Positions 26,266 to 34,749 of a stretch of 36,503 nucleotides of DNA are shown one piece after another. Location of the stretch: assembly GCA_945869165.1 (NCBI GenBank), contig CAMBNY010000028.1, positions 1 to 36,503 of the forward strand, written 5' to 3'. The position numbers and the translations under genes are program-made. Position 1 is the stretch's first letter, and every line of letters starts with the position of its first letter. The DNA comes from Comamonas sp. lk (GTDB lineage Bacteria; Pseudomonadota; Gammaproteobacteria; Burkholderiales; Burkholderiaceae_C). The notes beneath the pieces are model-generated. The model saw only the letters and a program-made list of their open reading frames with translations, was not told where the DNA came from and searched no databases.

Positions 26266-27711
26266 ATGAACTTTGAATCTAAGTCACTGGATCTTGCGGC
26301 CGCTGCCCAGGAAAAGTGTGATCTGTTAGTGGTGCTGATTCCCAAGGACTTTAAGGCGGGAAAAGACAGTTTTTCTCAGCTTGTCCATGCCGCTCTCAAA
26401 TCAGGCGACCTCGAAACCAGCGCAGGAAAGTGCTTGTCCCTGTACCGTCCGGCCCAAGCCGCTGCCGTTCGGGTCGTGCTCGCCAGCACCGGGGAGGGTA
26501 AAGCACGCCAGATCAGGAGCGCTGTACAGGCGGCACTGGGAGCGGGTAAGTCCTCGAGCCTAAAGCGTCTGGTCTTGTGCTTTGCGACAGCCGCCTCGGG
26601 GGAGGGCCTGCGCGCAGCGATGCTGACCGTGGCCGACATGACCTATGCCTATACCACCAGCAAGTCCAAGCCGCAGCCGCGCAGCCTGCAAAAAATGGTG
26701 CTTGCAACGCCCAATGCCGGCGACCTAAAAACCACTTTTGACCGCACTGCGGCAGTGGTCGCCGGCGTAGAACTGGCCAAAGAATGGGCGAATCGCCCGG
26801 CCAATCTGGCTACGCCTACCGATCTGGCCACCGCTGCCCAGGCCTTGGGCAAACTCCCCAAGCTCAGTTGCACCGTTCTGGGGCCGCGCGAAGTAGCCAA
26901 GCTGGGCATGGGCTCGTTTATGGCTGTGGCCCAGGGCTCCGACCAGCCATTGCGTTTTATCGTGCTACGTTACGAGGGCGCGGCTAAAAACAAAGCCCCT
27001 ACGGTGCTGGTGGGCAAAGGTATCACTTTCGACAGCGGCGGAATCTCGATCAAACCCGCAGCCGAAATGGATGAAATGAAATTCGACATGGCCGGTGCGG
27101 CCAGTGTTTTAGGGGTTTTCAAGAGCCTGGCCCTTCTCAAGCCCGCCATCAACGTGGTTGGCCTGATACCGTCCTGTGAAAATTTGATCAATGGCAAGGC
27201 GGTCAAGCCCGGCGACGTGGTCACCAGCATGAGTGGTCAAACCATCGAAATCCTGAATACGGACGCCGAAGGTCGGCTCATTCTGTGCGACGCGCTTACG
27301 TATGCAGAGCGCTTTAAGCCCTCCGCTGTTGTGGACATCGCCACCCTGACCGGCGCCTGTGTAGTTGCGCTAGGCGCGGTGCGTAGCGGGATGTTCTCGG
27401 ACCGCGATGAGTTGGCCCAGGCCCTGAGCAGCGCTGGCGACCGTGCGCAGGACCTGTGCTGGCGCATGCCGCTGGATGAGGACTACGCAGAAGGACTCAA
27501 GAGTAATTTCGCCGATGTCGCCAACGTGGCCGGCCGGGCTGCTGGCGCGGTGACGGCGGCCAAATTCCTGCAACGCTTTGCCGAGAAATTCGCTTGGGCG
27601 CACCTGGACATTGCGGGCAGCGCCTGGAAGGGTGGTGCGCAAAAAGGCGCTACCGGCAGGCCGGTCGGGCTGCTGGTCGAATACCTGTTGGGGCCAGCGC
27701 AAACCAAGTGA
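26266..27711 (+). CDS. pepA: Leucyl aminopeptidase PepA (M17)
   Basis: A 481-residue cytosolic two-metal aminopeptidase, a hexamer in characterised relatives, that also acts as a DNA-binding factor in E. coli. Metal and catalytic motifs are VGKGITFDSGGISIKP near residue 248, MKFDMAGAASVLG, and the family signature NTDAEGRLILCDAL near residue 330, with the expected Lys, Asp, Glu and Arg residues. The N-terminal domain is typical in length. Its stop overlaps the holC start (GTGA), so the two form an operon. Confidence 0.95.
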   Translation: MNFESKSLDLAAAAQEKCDLLVVLIPKDFKAGKDSFSQLVHAALKSGDLETSAGKCLSLYRPAQAAAVRVVLASTGEGKARQIRSAVQAALGAGKSSSLKRLVLCFATAASGEGLRAAMLTVADMTYAYTTSKSKPQPRSLQKMVLATPNAGDLKTTFDRTAAVVAGVELAKEWANRPANLATPTDLATAAQALGKLPKLSCTVLGPREVAKLGMGSFMAVAQGSDQPLRFIVLRYEGAAKNKAPTVLVGKGITFDSGGISIKPAAEMDEMKFDMAGAASVLGVFKSLALLKPAINVVGLIPSCENLINGKAVKPGDVVTSMSGQTIEILNTDAEGRLILCDALTYAERFKPSAVVDIATLTGACVVALGAVRSGMFSDRDELAQALSSAGDRAQDLCWRMPLDEDYAEGLKSNFADVANVAGRAAGAVTAAKFLQRFAEKFAWAHLDIAGSAWKGGAQKGATGRPVGLLVEYLLGPAQTK

Positions 27712-28145
27712 CGCAAGTCGTATTTCATGTTGGCATCGAAGACAGGCTGGACTACGCCTGTCGCTTGATCCGCAAAGCCCTGGGCTCCGGCGCGCGGGTG
27801 TTGGTGCTGGCCGATGAGGAACTGATTGTTCCGCTTGACGAGGCGCTGTGGCTCCACGACCCGACCAGCTTTGTACCGCACGCCTTGGCGGGTTCGCCGC
27901 AGGCGCAATCGGGGCAATGCGCCGTCCTATTAGCCCATGACACGACCCACATGGAGGGTGCTTGGCCGGTTTTGATCAATATGCGGCGCGAATTGCCCGA
28001 GGTACCCCCGCGCTGCGAAAAGCTGATTGAATTGGTTTCAGGTGACGATGCAGACCTAAGCGAAGCACGACATCGCTGGAAAAGCTATAGCCAGCAGGGC
28101 TTTGCGCCTGTGAAACACGATGTGCCCAAGCGGGCCGGCACCTAG
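27708..28145 (+). CDS. holC: DNA polymerase III subunit chi (HolC)
   Basis: A 145-residue clamp-loader accessory subunit that links the polymerase to single-strand-binding protein. It shows the usual N-terminus TQVVFHVGIEDRLDYACRLI, a central LVLADEELIVPLDEALWLHDPTS (read in two parts: LVLADEELIVPLDEA and LWLHDPTSFVPH) and a C-terminal RHRWKSYSQQGFAPVKHDV block. The GTG at 27708 overlaps the pepA stop, giving translational coupling; a pepA-holC neighbourhood is well known in betaproteobacteria. Confidence 0.93.
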   Translation: MTQVVFHVGIEDRLDYACRLIRKALGSGARVLVLADEELIVPLDEALWLHDPTSFVPHALAGSPQAQSGQCAVLLAHDTTHMEGAWPVLINMRRELPEVPPRCEKLIELVSGDDADLSEARHRWKSYSQQGFAPVKHDVPKRAGT

Positions 28146-28176
28146 CACGCTAACTCGGGGTAAACTCCGCGGTTCC

Positions 28177-28266
28177 GGAGAGGTGGATGAGTGGTTTAAG
28201 TCACACGCCTGGAAAGCGTGCGAGGGGTAAAACCCTCCGCGGGTTCGAATCCCGCCTTCTCCGCCA
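28177..28266 (+). tRNA. tRNA-Ser (anticodon GGA), CCA encoded
   Basis: A 90-base class II tRNA. The acceptor strands GGAGAGG and CTTCTCC pair with one G-T wobble, followed by discriminator G and encoded CCA. The anticodon arm CACGCCTGGAAAGCGTG gives anticodon GGA in the loop CTGGAAA. A long variable arm (CGAGGGGTAAAACCCTCCG) and the T arm GCGGGTTCGAATCCCGC are present. A possible -10 box TAAACT sits about ten bases upstream. It marks the edge of the accessory region. Confidence 0.96.
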
Positions 28267-28558
28267 AATACCTATATAAATCAACAACTTACGTTGACTT
28301 TTGGGTTTTTCATACCCACTTACATGCCATCGTCACGTTGGTTCTGATTACAGGTTGGACATCGGTTTGCGAATCGCCGTTCCCATTAGTTCGAGCAAGT
28401 TATGACCTGATCGAGGTAATGGTTGGTAGTGTGGTGTCATGCGGCTCAGCTGGCCCCAGTACCCCTTACCATTTCTGGCTGGAAGGGCCCCCACCGTACC
28501 CCCACCCCCCACTTTTCAAGTTGGCATTGCTACTGAGCGGGTGAACTGTTTCACAGCG
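28267..28558. other. Non-coding junction between tRNA-Ser and the caspase gene cluster
   Basis: About 290 bases with no supportable gene. Right after the tRNA, TCAAC and GTTGA bracket a small hairpin followed by TTTTGGGTTTTT, which could end the tRNA transcript. The rest is low in features apart from a C-rich tract near 28490-28510. An open frame here reads out of the tRNA itself and is not credible. No second copy of the tRNA 3' end was noticed in the window. Confidence 0.5.
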
Positions 28559-31500
28559 CTAGAAGTCACGAGCTAGACGGAAGCCAACTATGCTGGTACT
28601 AAATCCCTTAGCGGTAGACCCACGCATAGCCGAACGCAACCACGCAGCGATATTGACCCAAGTTCCACCGCGGATAACACGATGGTCACCTTCGCAGCCG
28701 CTAACCCAAGCGCTACCATCCGATGGCGCCCCAATGTAGTTGTTGTGAAAGCAATCCTGCGTCCATTCCCACGCGTTCCCATGCACGTTATAAACCCCAT
28801 ATGGGTTAGGGCTAAAACTATCCACAGGGAGTGTGGTTTGCCTCCATTGTCCTTTGGGGCTGCCGTTGTAACTTGGCCCAGACCCTTGATAGTTTGCCTG
28901 CAATGTAGTAATAATTTCACCCCACCAGAATGCGGTTTGGGTGCCGCCCCGGCTTACATACTCTCTCTCGGCCTCACTGAGCAATCGAAATTTCTTTCCG
29001 CTAATGCGGTTGAGCCATTGAATATATGCTTGGGCGTCGTTCCAACTTATGCACACTACCGGATGGTCTTCCTCTTGCTCAAATCCTACGTTGCGCCAGT
29101 TATAAGGAGCCTGTCTTTGCATAACTTTATCCAAATATATTTCGCAACCCTTACCCTGCTCGGCTTCGGTGATATGCCCACTGAAGCGCACAAACCTCTC
29201 GAACTCGCCCTTGGTAACTGCATAGCGACCCGCCGCAAATCTAGGAATACGCACTTCATGTTGCGGGCTTTCCCTTTGTGTGAAGCCGGGTCTTTGACTC
29301 AGACCAGCCGCGTTGGCCAGTGACTGTTCCTGCGCACTGGAGCCCATGGTGAAGCTACCTGCTGGTACGACCACCAGCTCAGGGCATTCGGTGCAGTCTT
29401 TGATAATTGGAATGTTGTTCAAAGCAGATGCCCCCTGCTTGGCGGTCTCATTCGGCTTTTTTGTCTCGGCAGTCGGACGAGAATCCTCTGCCTTTTTGAC
29501 ACTGCCGGGAACTGGAGTCGGCAAGTCACTTGCCAGACGGAACCCCCAGCCGGGGGACCGCGGGTCTCGGAGGCCCTCGAAACGGAAGGCCGAGCGCAAA
29601 TATGCCGGCCAGTACAACCTAGAACCGCCACGAAGCACCAATTTGTCGCCCTCACAACTAGTGGTCCATGCGCTGCCGTCCGTCGGCGCTCCAGCGTAGG
29701 TTTCATGCCAACAGTCCTGCGTCAATTCCCATACGTTACCGTGCATGTCGTAAAGGCCAAAGGCATTAGGCAGTTTCTGTCCCACTTCCTGCGTCTTGCG
29801 TCCACTATTTCCGTCATACCAAGCATAGTTAACTAGCTTTGATTCATCATTACCGTGGCTCCAATCAGTGGTGGTTCCTGCCCTCGCGGCGTATTCCCAT
29901 TCGGCTTCGCTGGGTAGACGGTACTTTTGCCCAGTCGTCTGGTTCAGTTTCGCGATGAATTGCTGGACGTCATCCCAAGAGACCCGATCCACAGGCAGGG
30001 TGCGACCTATGTTTTGACTTGTGTTGATGCCCATGACCGACATCCAAAGTTCTTGCGTAACCTCCGTCTTGCCCATCAAAAAGCTACGTACGACGACGCT
30101 ATGTGTAGGTTGTTCGCGGGGACTGTTGTTAGAACCCATCACAAAGGTCCCAGCAGGTATCACAACCATCTCAGGATTGATTAACGCTACCCGTTCCCTC
30201 GCGCCCCACCTCGCCTCAGCTTCAAGGCGCGCCTTCTCAGATTGCTCAGCGACAGCAAGCATCTCAGGATTGATTGACGCTACCTGTTCCCTCGCGACCC
30301 ACCTCGCCTCAGCTTCGAGGCGCGCCTTCTTAGATTGCTCAGCGACAGCAAGCAGCGTTTCGGCCGCCAACTTAGCTGCTTTGGCCTGCGACGTAAACCT
30401 ACCACTTGGGTATTTTTCTAAATAGGTGGCATAGCTAGCCACGGTGTCGGCAGTCCGTGCTTGATCCCACACGGTTTGCTCTATCCGTTGGGCTTGTTGC
30501 TCTTCGCGCTGCTTTGCCTGCTGTACTTCCAGTGCCAATTTCGCGTTCTTAGTTTCTTCTACGTCATCCAGCTTTTTCAACTCCATGCGGGCTAATGCAA
30601 CATACCTACCGGATGGGTACTGTTTGAGGTACGCCTCCAAATATTCCCGGGTCCCGGTTGTCTTAACCTCTGCCCACAAGTCGATTTCTGCGTCGGTCGA
30701 TGGTTTTTCGAGACGCTGCTTTATTGCGTCTAATTTGATTTTTGCCGGTCCTGCGTAACGCCCTTTAGGAAATAAATCAAGGTAGGTTTGGAAGGCAGCA
30801 ACACTATTTACGGCTTGTGCCGCGGCCCATGTTTGGGCTTCAGAATCATCCCCTCCTTGCTGGATTTGAACGGTCGTTGGCCCATAAAAATAGAAATTTC
30901 CACGCGCTTCGTTGTATACAGCAGGGCGCTGCTCATGTCGCACGGACTTTGCTAATGATTCCACCGAATCCTGCACTTCCCGCATCATGTCTTCAATCCG
31001 CACTCCTGGCGTTCGCATGCGGGTGATGAATTCACGGGTGAACACACCATTAGGGTTACTGTCGTTGTCACTAAGCCTATCTAAGGCCTGTTGCCCGCGG
31101 CTGGCAGAGTAGACTACTATTTGGCCCTTGGGCGGCTCCAGTGCATTGAGACCGCGCGCATTGCCAACGGCGCGTCCTTTTGCTTTCATTGGGTTGTCCC
31201 TGCAAGCATCTACCATCACCAAGGTGAATGCAGGCTTAGCTTCCGACAACTTCTCGGTAAGATCATTTAATCCGTACGCCGTCTTTTCAATCTGACTTTC
31301 GCTCTCAGCCTCGATGTCGACGGGTAATAGATGCGCACCGGTTTTTATCTGCACGCCGTGGCCGGCATAAAAAACTACCACCTCGTCTCCGCCTGTAATG
31401 CTTTCAATAAACGCATCAATAGCTTTCACCATCCTGCGGTAGTTCAAGTCTTTGTGCAATGTGACTGCGAAGCCGGCGGCCTTCAACTCCCGCGCCATCG

Positions 31501-31663
31501 CATCAGCATCATTGCCTGCTTTTTGCAACTTACTAACACTAATGTAATTGTCGTTTCCCATAACCAAAGCGAGGCGTTTGGCATTTACAGGAATAGCCAT
31601 CATGACTAAGCACAATGCCAAGCACCACGTACTAGCATTGCGAAATACTCGAGATCGGGACAT
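28559..31663 (-). CDS. Exported caspase-like protease fused to repeat region and two FGE-sulfatase (SUMF1) domains
   Basis: A 1034-residue modular protein. Residues 1-28 form a Sec signal peptide ending PVNA. Residues about 29-260 are a caspase-like (peptidase C14) domain beginning KRLALVMGNDNY, with catalytic His102 in VVFYAGHGVQ and Cys154 in VMVDACRDNP. Residues about 285-435 hold three copies of a short helical repeat around YLxxYPSGRY. Residues 438-499 are two near-identical 31-residue charged repeats. FGE/SUMF1 domain 1 spans about 499-713 (MVVIPAGTFVMGSN to GFRLASD) and domain 2 about 763-1034 (LVVVPAGSFTMGSS to GFRLARDF). Neither RGGS/RGGT region contains the FGE catalytic cysteines, so these are probably ligand-binding C-type-lectin-like folds. 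It is last in a leftward six-gene set. Substrate unknown. Confidence 0.88.
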   Translation of the reverse strand: MSRSRVFRNASTWCLALCLVMMAIPVNAKRLALVMGNDNYISVSKLQKAGNDADAMARELKAAGFAVTLHKDLNYRRMVKAIDAFIESITGGDEVVVFYAGHGVQIKTGAHLLPVDIEAESESQIEKTAYGLNDLTEKLSEAKPAFTLVMVDACRDNPMKAKGRAVGNARGLNALEPPKGQIVVYSASRGQQALDRLSDNDSNPNGVFTREFITRMRTPGVRIEDMMREVQDSVESLAKSVRHEQRPAVYNEARGNFYFYGPTTVQIQQGGDDSEAQTWAAAQAVNSVAAFQTYLDLFPKGRYAGPAKIKLDAIKQRLEKPSTDAEIDLWAEVKTTGTREYLEAYLKQYPSGRYVALARMELKKLDDVEETKNAKLALEVQQAKQREEQQAQRIEQTVWDQARTADTVASYATYLEKYPSGRFTSQAKAAKLAAETLLAVAEQSKKARLEAEARWVAREQVASINPEMLAVAEQSEKARLEAEARWGARERVALINPEMVVIPAGTFVMGSNNSPREQPTHSVVVRSFLMGKTEVTQELWMSVMGINTSQNIGRTLPVDRVSWDDVQQFIAKLNQTTGQKYRLPSEAEWEYAARAGTTTDWSHGNDESKLVNYAWYDGNSGRKTQEVGQKLPNAFGLYDMHGNVWELTQDCWHETYAGAPTDGSAWTTSCEGDKLVLRGGSRLYWPAYLRSAFRFEGLRDPRSPGWGFRLASDLPTPVPGSVKKAEDSRPTAETKKPNETAKQGASALNNIPIIKDCTECPELVVVPAGSFTMGSSAQEQSLANAAGLSQRPGFTQRESPQHEVRIPRFAAGRYAVTKGEFERFVRFSGHITEAEQGKGCEIYLDKVMQRQAPYNWRNVGFEQEEDHPVVCISWNDAQAYIQWLNRISGKKFRLLSEAEREYVSRGGTQTAFWWGEIITTLQANYQGSGPSYNGSPKGQWRQTTLPVDSFSPNPYGVYNVHGNAWEWTQDCFHNNYIGAPSDGSAWVSGCEGDHRVIRGGTWVNIAAWLRSAMRGSTAKGFSTSIVGFRLARDF
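30167..30352 (-). repeat. 93-bp in-frame tandem duplication inside the caspase-FGE gene
   Basis: Units 30167-30259 and 30260-30352 are about 92% identical by eye and each encodes 31 residues (pattern LAVAEQSxKARLEAEARW then ARExVAxINPEM). The duplicated segment predicts a charged alpha-helix joining the helical repeats to the first FGE domain. Perfect register (31 codons) keeps the frame open. Variation in copy number between strains would lengthen the linker. Confidence 0.85.
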
Positions 31664-31708
31664 GATGAAAGTTTATGAAATGGGCCTACAAGTGTCAGGG
31701 GAAGTAAC

Positions 31709-31954
31709 TTATTTTTGAATCAGTAAGCACAGACCGTCGCTCAGGCAAATCCACTCTGAGGGGCAGTTTTGGTTCTTGGCATTTTCCTGTAGATCAGGGT
31801 GAAACAATTTAAACGCTTGTTCAATTAGTGCATTCGGATTTTGCATGGCTCTGCCTAGTGTGTAAGTATGTAAAACACCTTTGCTGGCTCCGCGCGCGGA
31901 CCAAGCGTTCAGATGAGGCAGCGTTTGCGCGATCAATTTTCCGAAAGCGCCCAT
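31709..31954 (-). CDS. Small protein of unknown function in the caspase operon (81 aa)
   Basis: An 81-residue open frame between the small secreted-protein gene and the caspase-FGE gene, on the same strand, 45 bases before the latter. I do not recognise the family. It starts MGAFGKLIAQTLPHLNAW, has no signal peptide or membrane helix, and ends with a cysteine-bearing tail (NCPSEWICLSDGLCLLIQK). AGG lies about nine bases before the ATG, a weak ribosome site. Support is position in the operon and the absence of a competing frame; it could still be a chance frame. Confidence 0.5.
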   Translation of the reverse strand: MGAFGKLIAQTLPHLNAWSARGASKGVLHTYTLGRAMQNPNALIEQAFKLFHPDLQENAKNQNCPSEWICLSDGLCLLIQK

Positions 31955-32021
31955 TGATGCCTATGACTCACCAATAAAACGAAGACTTAAACCCCATCAG
32001 CCATCTTGTACAGCAAAACTA

Positions 32022-32462
32022 TCAGTTAACCTCAAACTCAATCACCTGACTACCGGTGCGACCTAAACTATCTTCAATCGAAATAAATATCTTATGCCTT
32101 CCCTTAGGTAAGGCCGCTTCCTGTAAATTAAGCCCAGTTTCCGTGACTTTAGTAACGCTCAGTAGCTTTTTAGTTATGTCAATTTGAAACGTTCCGTACA
32201 AGGCTCTAAACGATTCGGGTTTGACGTTACTAGGGGCTACGGATTGAAACTTCAACTCTATTGGCGTAGGGGAGACTACTACACTGGAGAGTTTTGGAAT
32301 TATTACTTGAATTAGCGGCGCACCAATAGCAGGTGTAGATCTGGGACTGATTTGAATCAACGCATTGTTTGACTCATGGGCCTCCTCCGGAGAGACCAGA
32401 AAGGACTGTGCTGAAACAGCAGATGAAGCAAATATCATCAGGGTTATTATTATTTTATTCAT
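32022..32462 (-). CDS. Small secreted protein, possible immunoglobulin-like fold
   Basis: A 146-residue protein with a clear Sec signal peptide (MNKIIITLMIFASSAVSAQ). The mature part has alternating beta-strand-like segments: APLIQVIIPKLSSVVVSPTP, IELKFQSVAPSNVKPESFRA, and a closing GRHKIFISIEDSLGRTGSQV. The last part resembles the final strands of bacterial Ig-like/cadherin-type domains (KGRHxIxIxxxDxxGRxG). No named family is claimed. Its ATG overlaps the OmpA-like gene stop by four bases, so the two are translationally coupled. A periplasmic structural or binding partner of the neighbouring proteins is a reasonable inference. Confidence 0.8.
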   Translation of the reverse strand: MNKIIITLMIFASSAVSAQSFLVSPEEAHESNNALIQISPRSTPAIGAPLIQVIIPKLSSVVVSPTPIELKFQSVAPSNVKPESFRALYGTFQIDITKKLLSVTKVTETGLNLQEAALPKGRHKIFISIEDSLGRTGSQVIEFEVN

Positions 32463-32950
32463 TGTAATGTCGTGATTCGAACTCTTCTGTTTTCTATTGC
32501 GTGAGGCTTATCTGGGTAGAGCAGTTCGCTAAACCCCTTGCCAACAGCCTCCACGCGATCTCTGTCTATGCCCTGGCTAGCCATATAGATTATGACTGTT
32601 TCAGCACGACGAAAACTTAAACTTTGGTTATATGGTCCAGATCCTTTTGCGTCGGTATGGCCTTCAACTTTAAACCTCGTACTCATCAAGCGGTCAGTTT
32701 TCATGGCCGCCACCAAATTTTCCAATAAGGGTTTGCTGTTTTCTTGAAGTTTTGCCGAGGCAAATTCAAATTGAATAACAAGATCAATGCTTCTGGGCTC
32801 AACCTTCAGATTCCGAAGATTTCTGGTCTTCGGCTGCTCGGGACCAGCGAGTTGCTCCACGAGTTGGTCAACCGATGCGTTCTCAATGGGTTGCGCCATC
32901 GAGGAAAAAGAAACTGCGGTTGCCAGAATCAGTATGAATGCTTTCATCAT
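32459..32950 (-). CDS. OmpA-like peptidoglycan-binding protein
   Basis: A 163-residue exported protein with signal peptide (FILILATAVSFSSMA) and a C-terminal OmpA-like domain from about residue 55. The domain begins IDLVIQFEFASAKLQENSKP and contains the peptidoglycan-contacting TD in VEGHTDAKGSGPYNQSLSFR, then RRAETVIIYMASQGI and the closing arginine motif ENRRVRI. There is no beta-barrel and no lipobox, so it would be a periplasmic protein held on the cell wall. It overlaps both neighbours by ATGA. It could tether the caspase module to peptidoglycan (inference). Confidence 0.9.
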   Translation of the reverse strand: MMKAFILILATAVSFSSMAQPIENASVDQLVEQLAGPEQPKTRNLRNLKVEPRSIDLVIQFEFASAKLQENSKPLLENLVAAMKTDRLMSTRFKVEGHTDAKGSGPYNQSLSFRRAETVIIYMASQGIDRDRVEAVGKGFSELLYPDKPHAIENRRVRITTLQ

Positions 32951-34749
32951 TGCACCTCTTTGACCGTTAACAACTTTGCGCCAAAGCTCTCGGATCGACC
33001 ATCAACACCGGCGCCAGTAAGGAAGTTAATCAACGCAGAGCGTCCGCCTATGTCGTTGATCGCATAGGTAAAGGGTTCGGCGGCAGTCGGGTCAGCCATG
33101 GCTAAATTATCTAATTTGCGCGGCGTGTCCGAGACCATGACCAAGATGTTATTGGTGCCCACTGGCCCAGCAGCTTTGATTTGCCAGTCTGGTTTAGGCA
33201 GTTGCAGGGCTTTACCGGCTTTGATTCGGTTGTCCTTGTCCAGGCCATTGGGGTATAGGACGTAAAAGCTTTTGGCATCGCTCCCAAGCAAGACTATATA
33301 GACATAGCCATCGTGGTTTGCATTGACGGTCAGATAAAGGCTGTCTTTGCCAATCTTGAGCGCGGATTTGCTTAACTTCACATCCAGTTGTCGATTAGGG
33401 TTGCGCTGCTGCTCAATATCTTTGAGGGCTTCAAGCGAGGCGAGGGCCAGTTCTGCTGGCGGTGCGGCAGCAGGGGACTTGGGAGGCGCTTGCACGGGCG
33501 GTGGCAGGGCTTGGGTTGCTGGAGGCGGCTTAACTGGCTCTGGTTGGGCCTGGGTAGGCACAACGGCAGCTGGGGGCTTTATAGGTTCAGGTTGTACTTG
33601 CGGGTGCGCTATGGCTGGCGGTAGTGCGGGTGGCGGTTTGGGCGCTTCAGCTACCACCACAGGCGCTGTAACTGCTAGGGGCTTCGTCTCTGCGATCGGT
33701 GTTTGTGCAATGACTTCAACCGTTGGCCTACTCGACTCAGGTTGCACTTGAGGTGGCGCTATGGCAGGTGGGGGTGGTGATGTTTGTACGACTTGCACTG
33801 GAGCAGTTACTTCAGTTGGCAGCTTTTGTGCTGCGACAGGGATAAGGTTGCGATTGCCTGTGATCTGTATATTTGATGGCAACATACCCAGTTTTTCATA
33901 GGGCTTCATCAAAGCGTTAAGCTTAATCTGTGCACAGGCCCTGACTTCATCAAGAGAGATAGCCCCACTTTTGTTGAGATCAGTTGCTTCTCCTGTTAGG
34001 CATTGGGTTAGGGTATGAGTTGCCAGCCCGCCCAGTTCTTTGGTGTCCCAACTGACTTCATTGTTATTAGCAGCTGCAATTTGGACAAAATTTTCATCAT
34101 GGACACCAAAGCGCTTGAGTTCACTTAACAAGCCACGGGCCCCACGTGCCATGACTTGATTCACCCCTACATCACATTGCTGGGCATTGGGATTGTTCTT
34201 GGGGTGGATATTGAGTTCAGTGCTCACGGAGCGCGTTTTTGGATTAATCACCCCACCAGAGAAACATGTGTCAATGACCATCAAGACCTTGTCGGCTTTT
34301 TCGCTGATTGGCTTTGTGTAGGCGGCGATCTCAGCTTCACTTAATACATCGGTGACAGTGAACTTACCCTTGGTATAGGTCTGCAGTCCTTCAACACAAA
34401 CGTCGCCCTGCGGGTAGCGCGCACCATGTCCAGAGTGGTAAATAAAGACGCGGTCTCCAGCTCTCACCTTCTCAGCCAGCTTTTTGAATTCATTCTGAAT
34501 GTTTTCCTTAGTGGCCAGATCGTCACGCAACTCTACGATGGAGTTATTGGATACCCCCATCTCCTTAGCCATGCGCCTAGCATTTGCCATGTCCATTGGA
34601 ATGCCGTGAAGTGTTGGAGTGTTTGAGGCGTCGGAGTATTTGCCAACGCCAATGATGAGGGCGTGTCTGCCTTCAGCTGCGAATGTTTGGATGCAATAAC
34701 CGAGCGCCGCCAGCGAGGCGACCAAGGCTTTAAATATGAGCTGTTTCAT
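32947..34749 (-). CDS. Exported caspase-like protease with proline-rich linker and DUF4384 domain
   Basis: A 600-residue protein: Sec signal peptide (1-24, ending TFAA), a caspase (peptidase C14) domain from EGRHALIIGVGKYSD to about residue 300, with catalytic His108 in FIYHSGHGAR and Cys162 in VIDTCFSGG, and an EF-hand-like loop DLNKSGAISLDEV at 257-269. A proline-rich linker (about 311-440) carries recurring APPQVQPE, AHPQVQPEP and TQAQPEP units. A C-terminal DUF4384 domain (about 455-560) includes LYLTVNANHDGYVYIVLL and LYPNG, a domain often found after bacterial caspases. It is coupled by ATGA overlaps to the lipoprotein gene before it and the OmpA-like gene after it. Periplasmic localisation and possible Ca2+ response are inferred. 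Confidence 0.9.
   Translation of the reverse strand: MKQLIFKALVASLAALGYCIQTFAAEGRHALIIGVGKYSDASNTPTLHGIPMDMANARRMAKEMGVSNNSIVELRDDLATKENIQNEFKKLAEKVRAGDRVFIYHSGHGARYPQGDVCVEGLQTYTKGKFTVTDVLSEAEIAAYTKPISEKADKVLMVIDTCFSGGVINPKTRSVSTELNIHPKNNPNAQQCDVGVNQVMARGARGLLSELKRFGVHDENFVQIAAANNNEVSWDTKELGGLATHTLTQCLTGEATDLNKSGAISLDEVRACAQIKLNALMKPYEKLGMLPSNIQITGNRNLIPVAAQKLPTEVTAPVQVVQTSPPPPAIAPPQVQPESSRPTVEVIAQTPIAETKPLAVTAPVVVAEAPKPPPALPPAIAHPQVQPEPIKPPAAVVPTQAQPEPVKPPPATQALPPPVQAPPKSPAAAPPAELALASLEALKDIEQQRNPNRQLDVKLSKSALKIGKDSLYLTVNANHDGYVYIVLLGSDAKSFYVLYPNGLDKDNRIKAGKALQLPKPDWQIKAAGPVGTNNILVMVSDTPRKLDNLAMADPTAAEPFTYAINDIGGRSALINFLTGAGVDGRSESFGAKLLTVKEVQ

Noticed and set aside
28218..28544. Open frame starting inside tRNA-Ser
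   Set aside because: Its beginning is translated tRNA, and the rest has no family likeness and no ribosome site.
28559..29700. Diversity-generating retroelement target (FGE C-termini as variable repeats)
   Set aside because: FGE-type domains can be such targets, but no reverse transcriptase, template repeat or adenine-substitution pattern was seen in the window; it can only be tested with flanking sequence.
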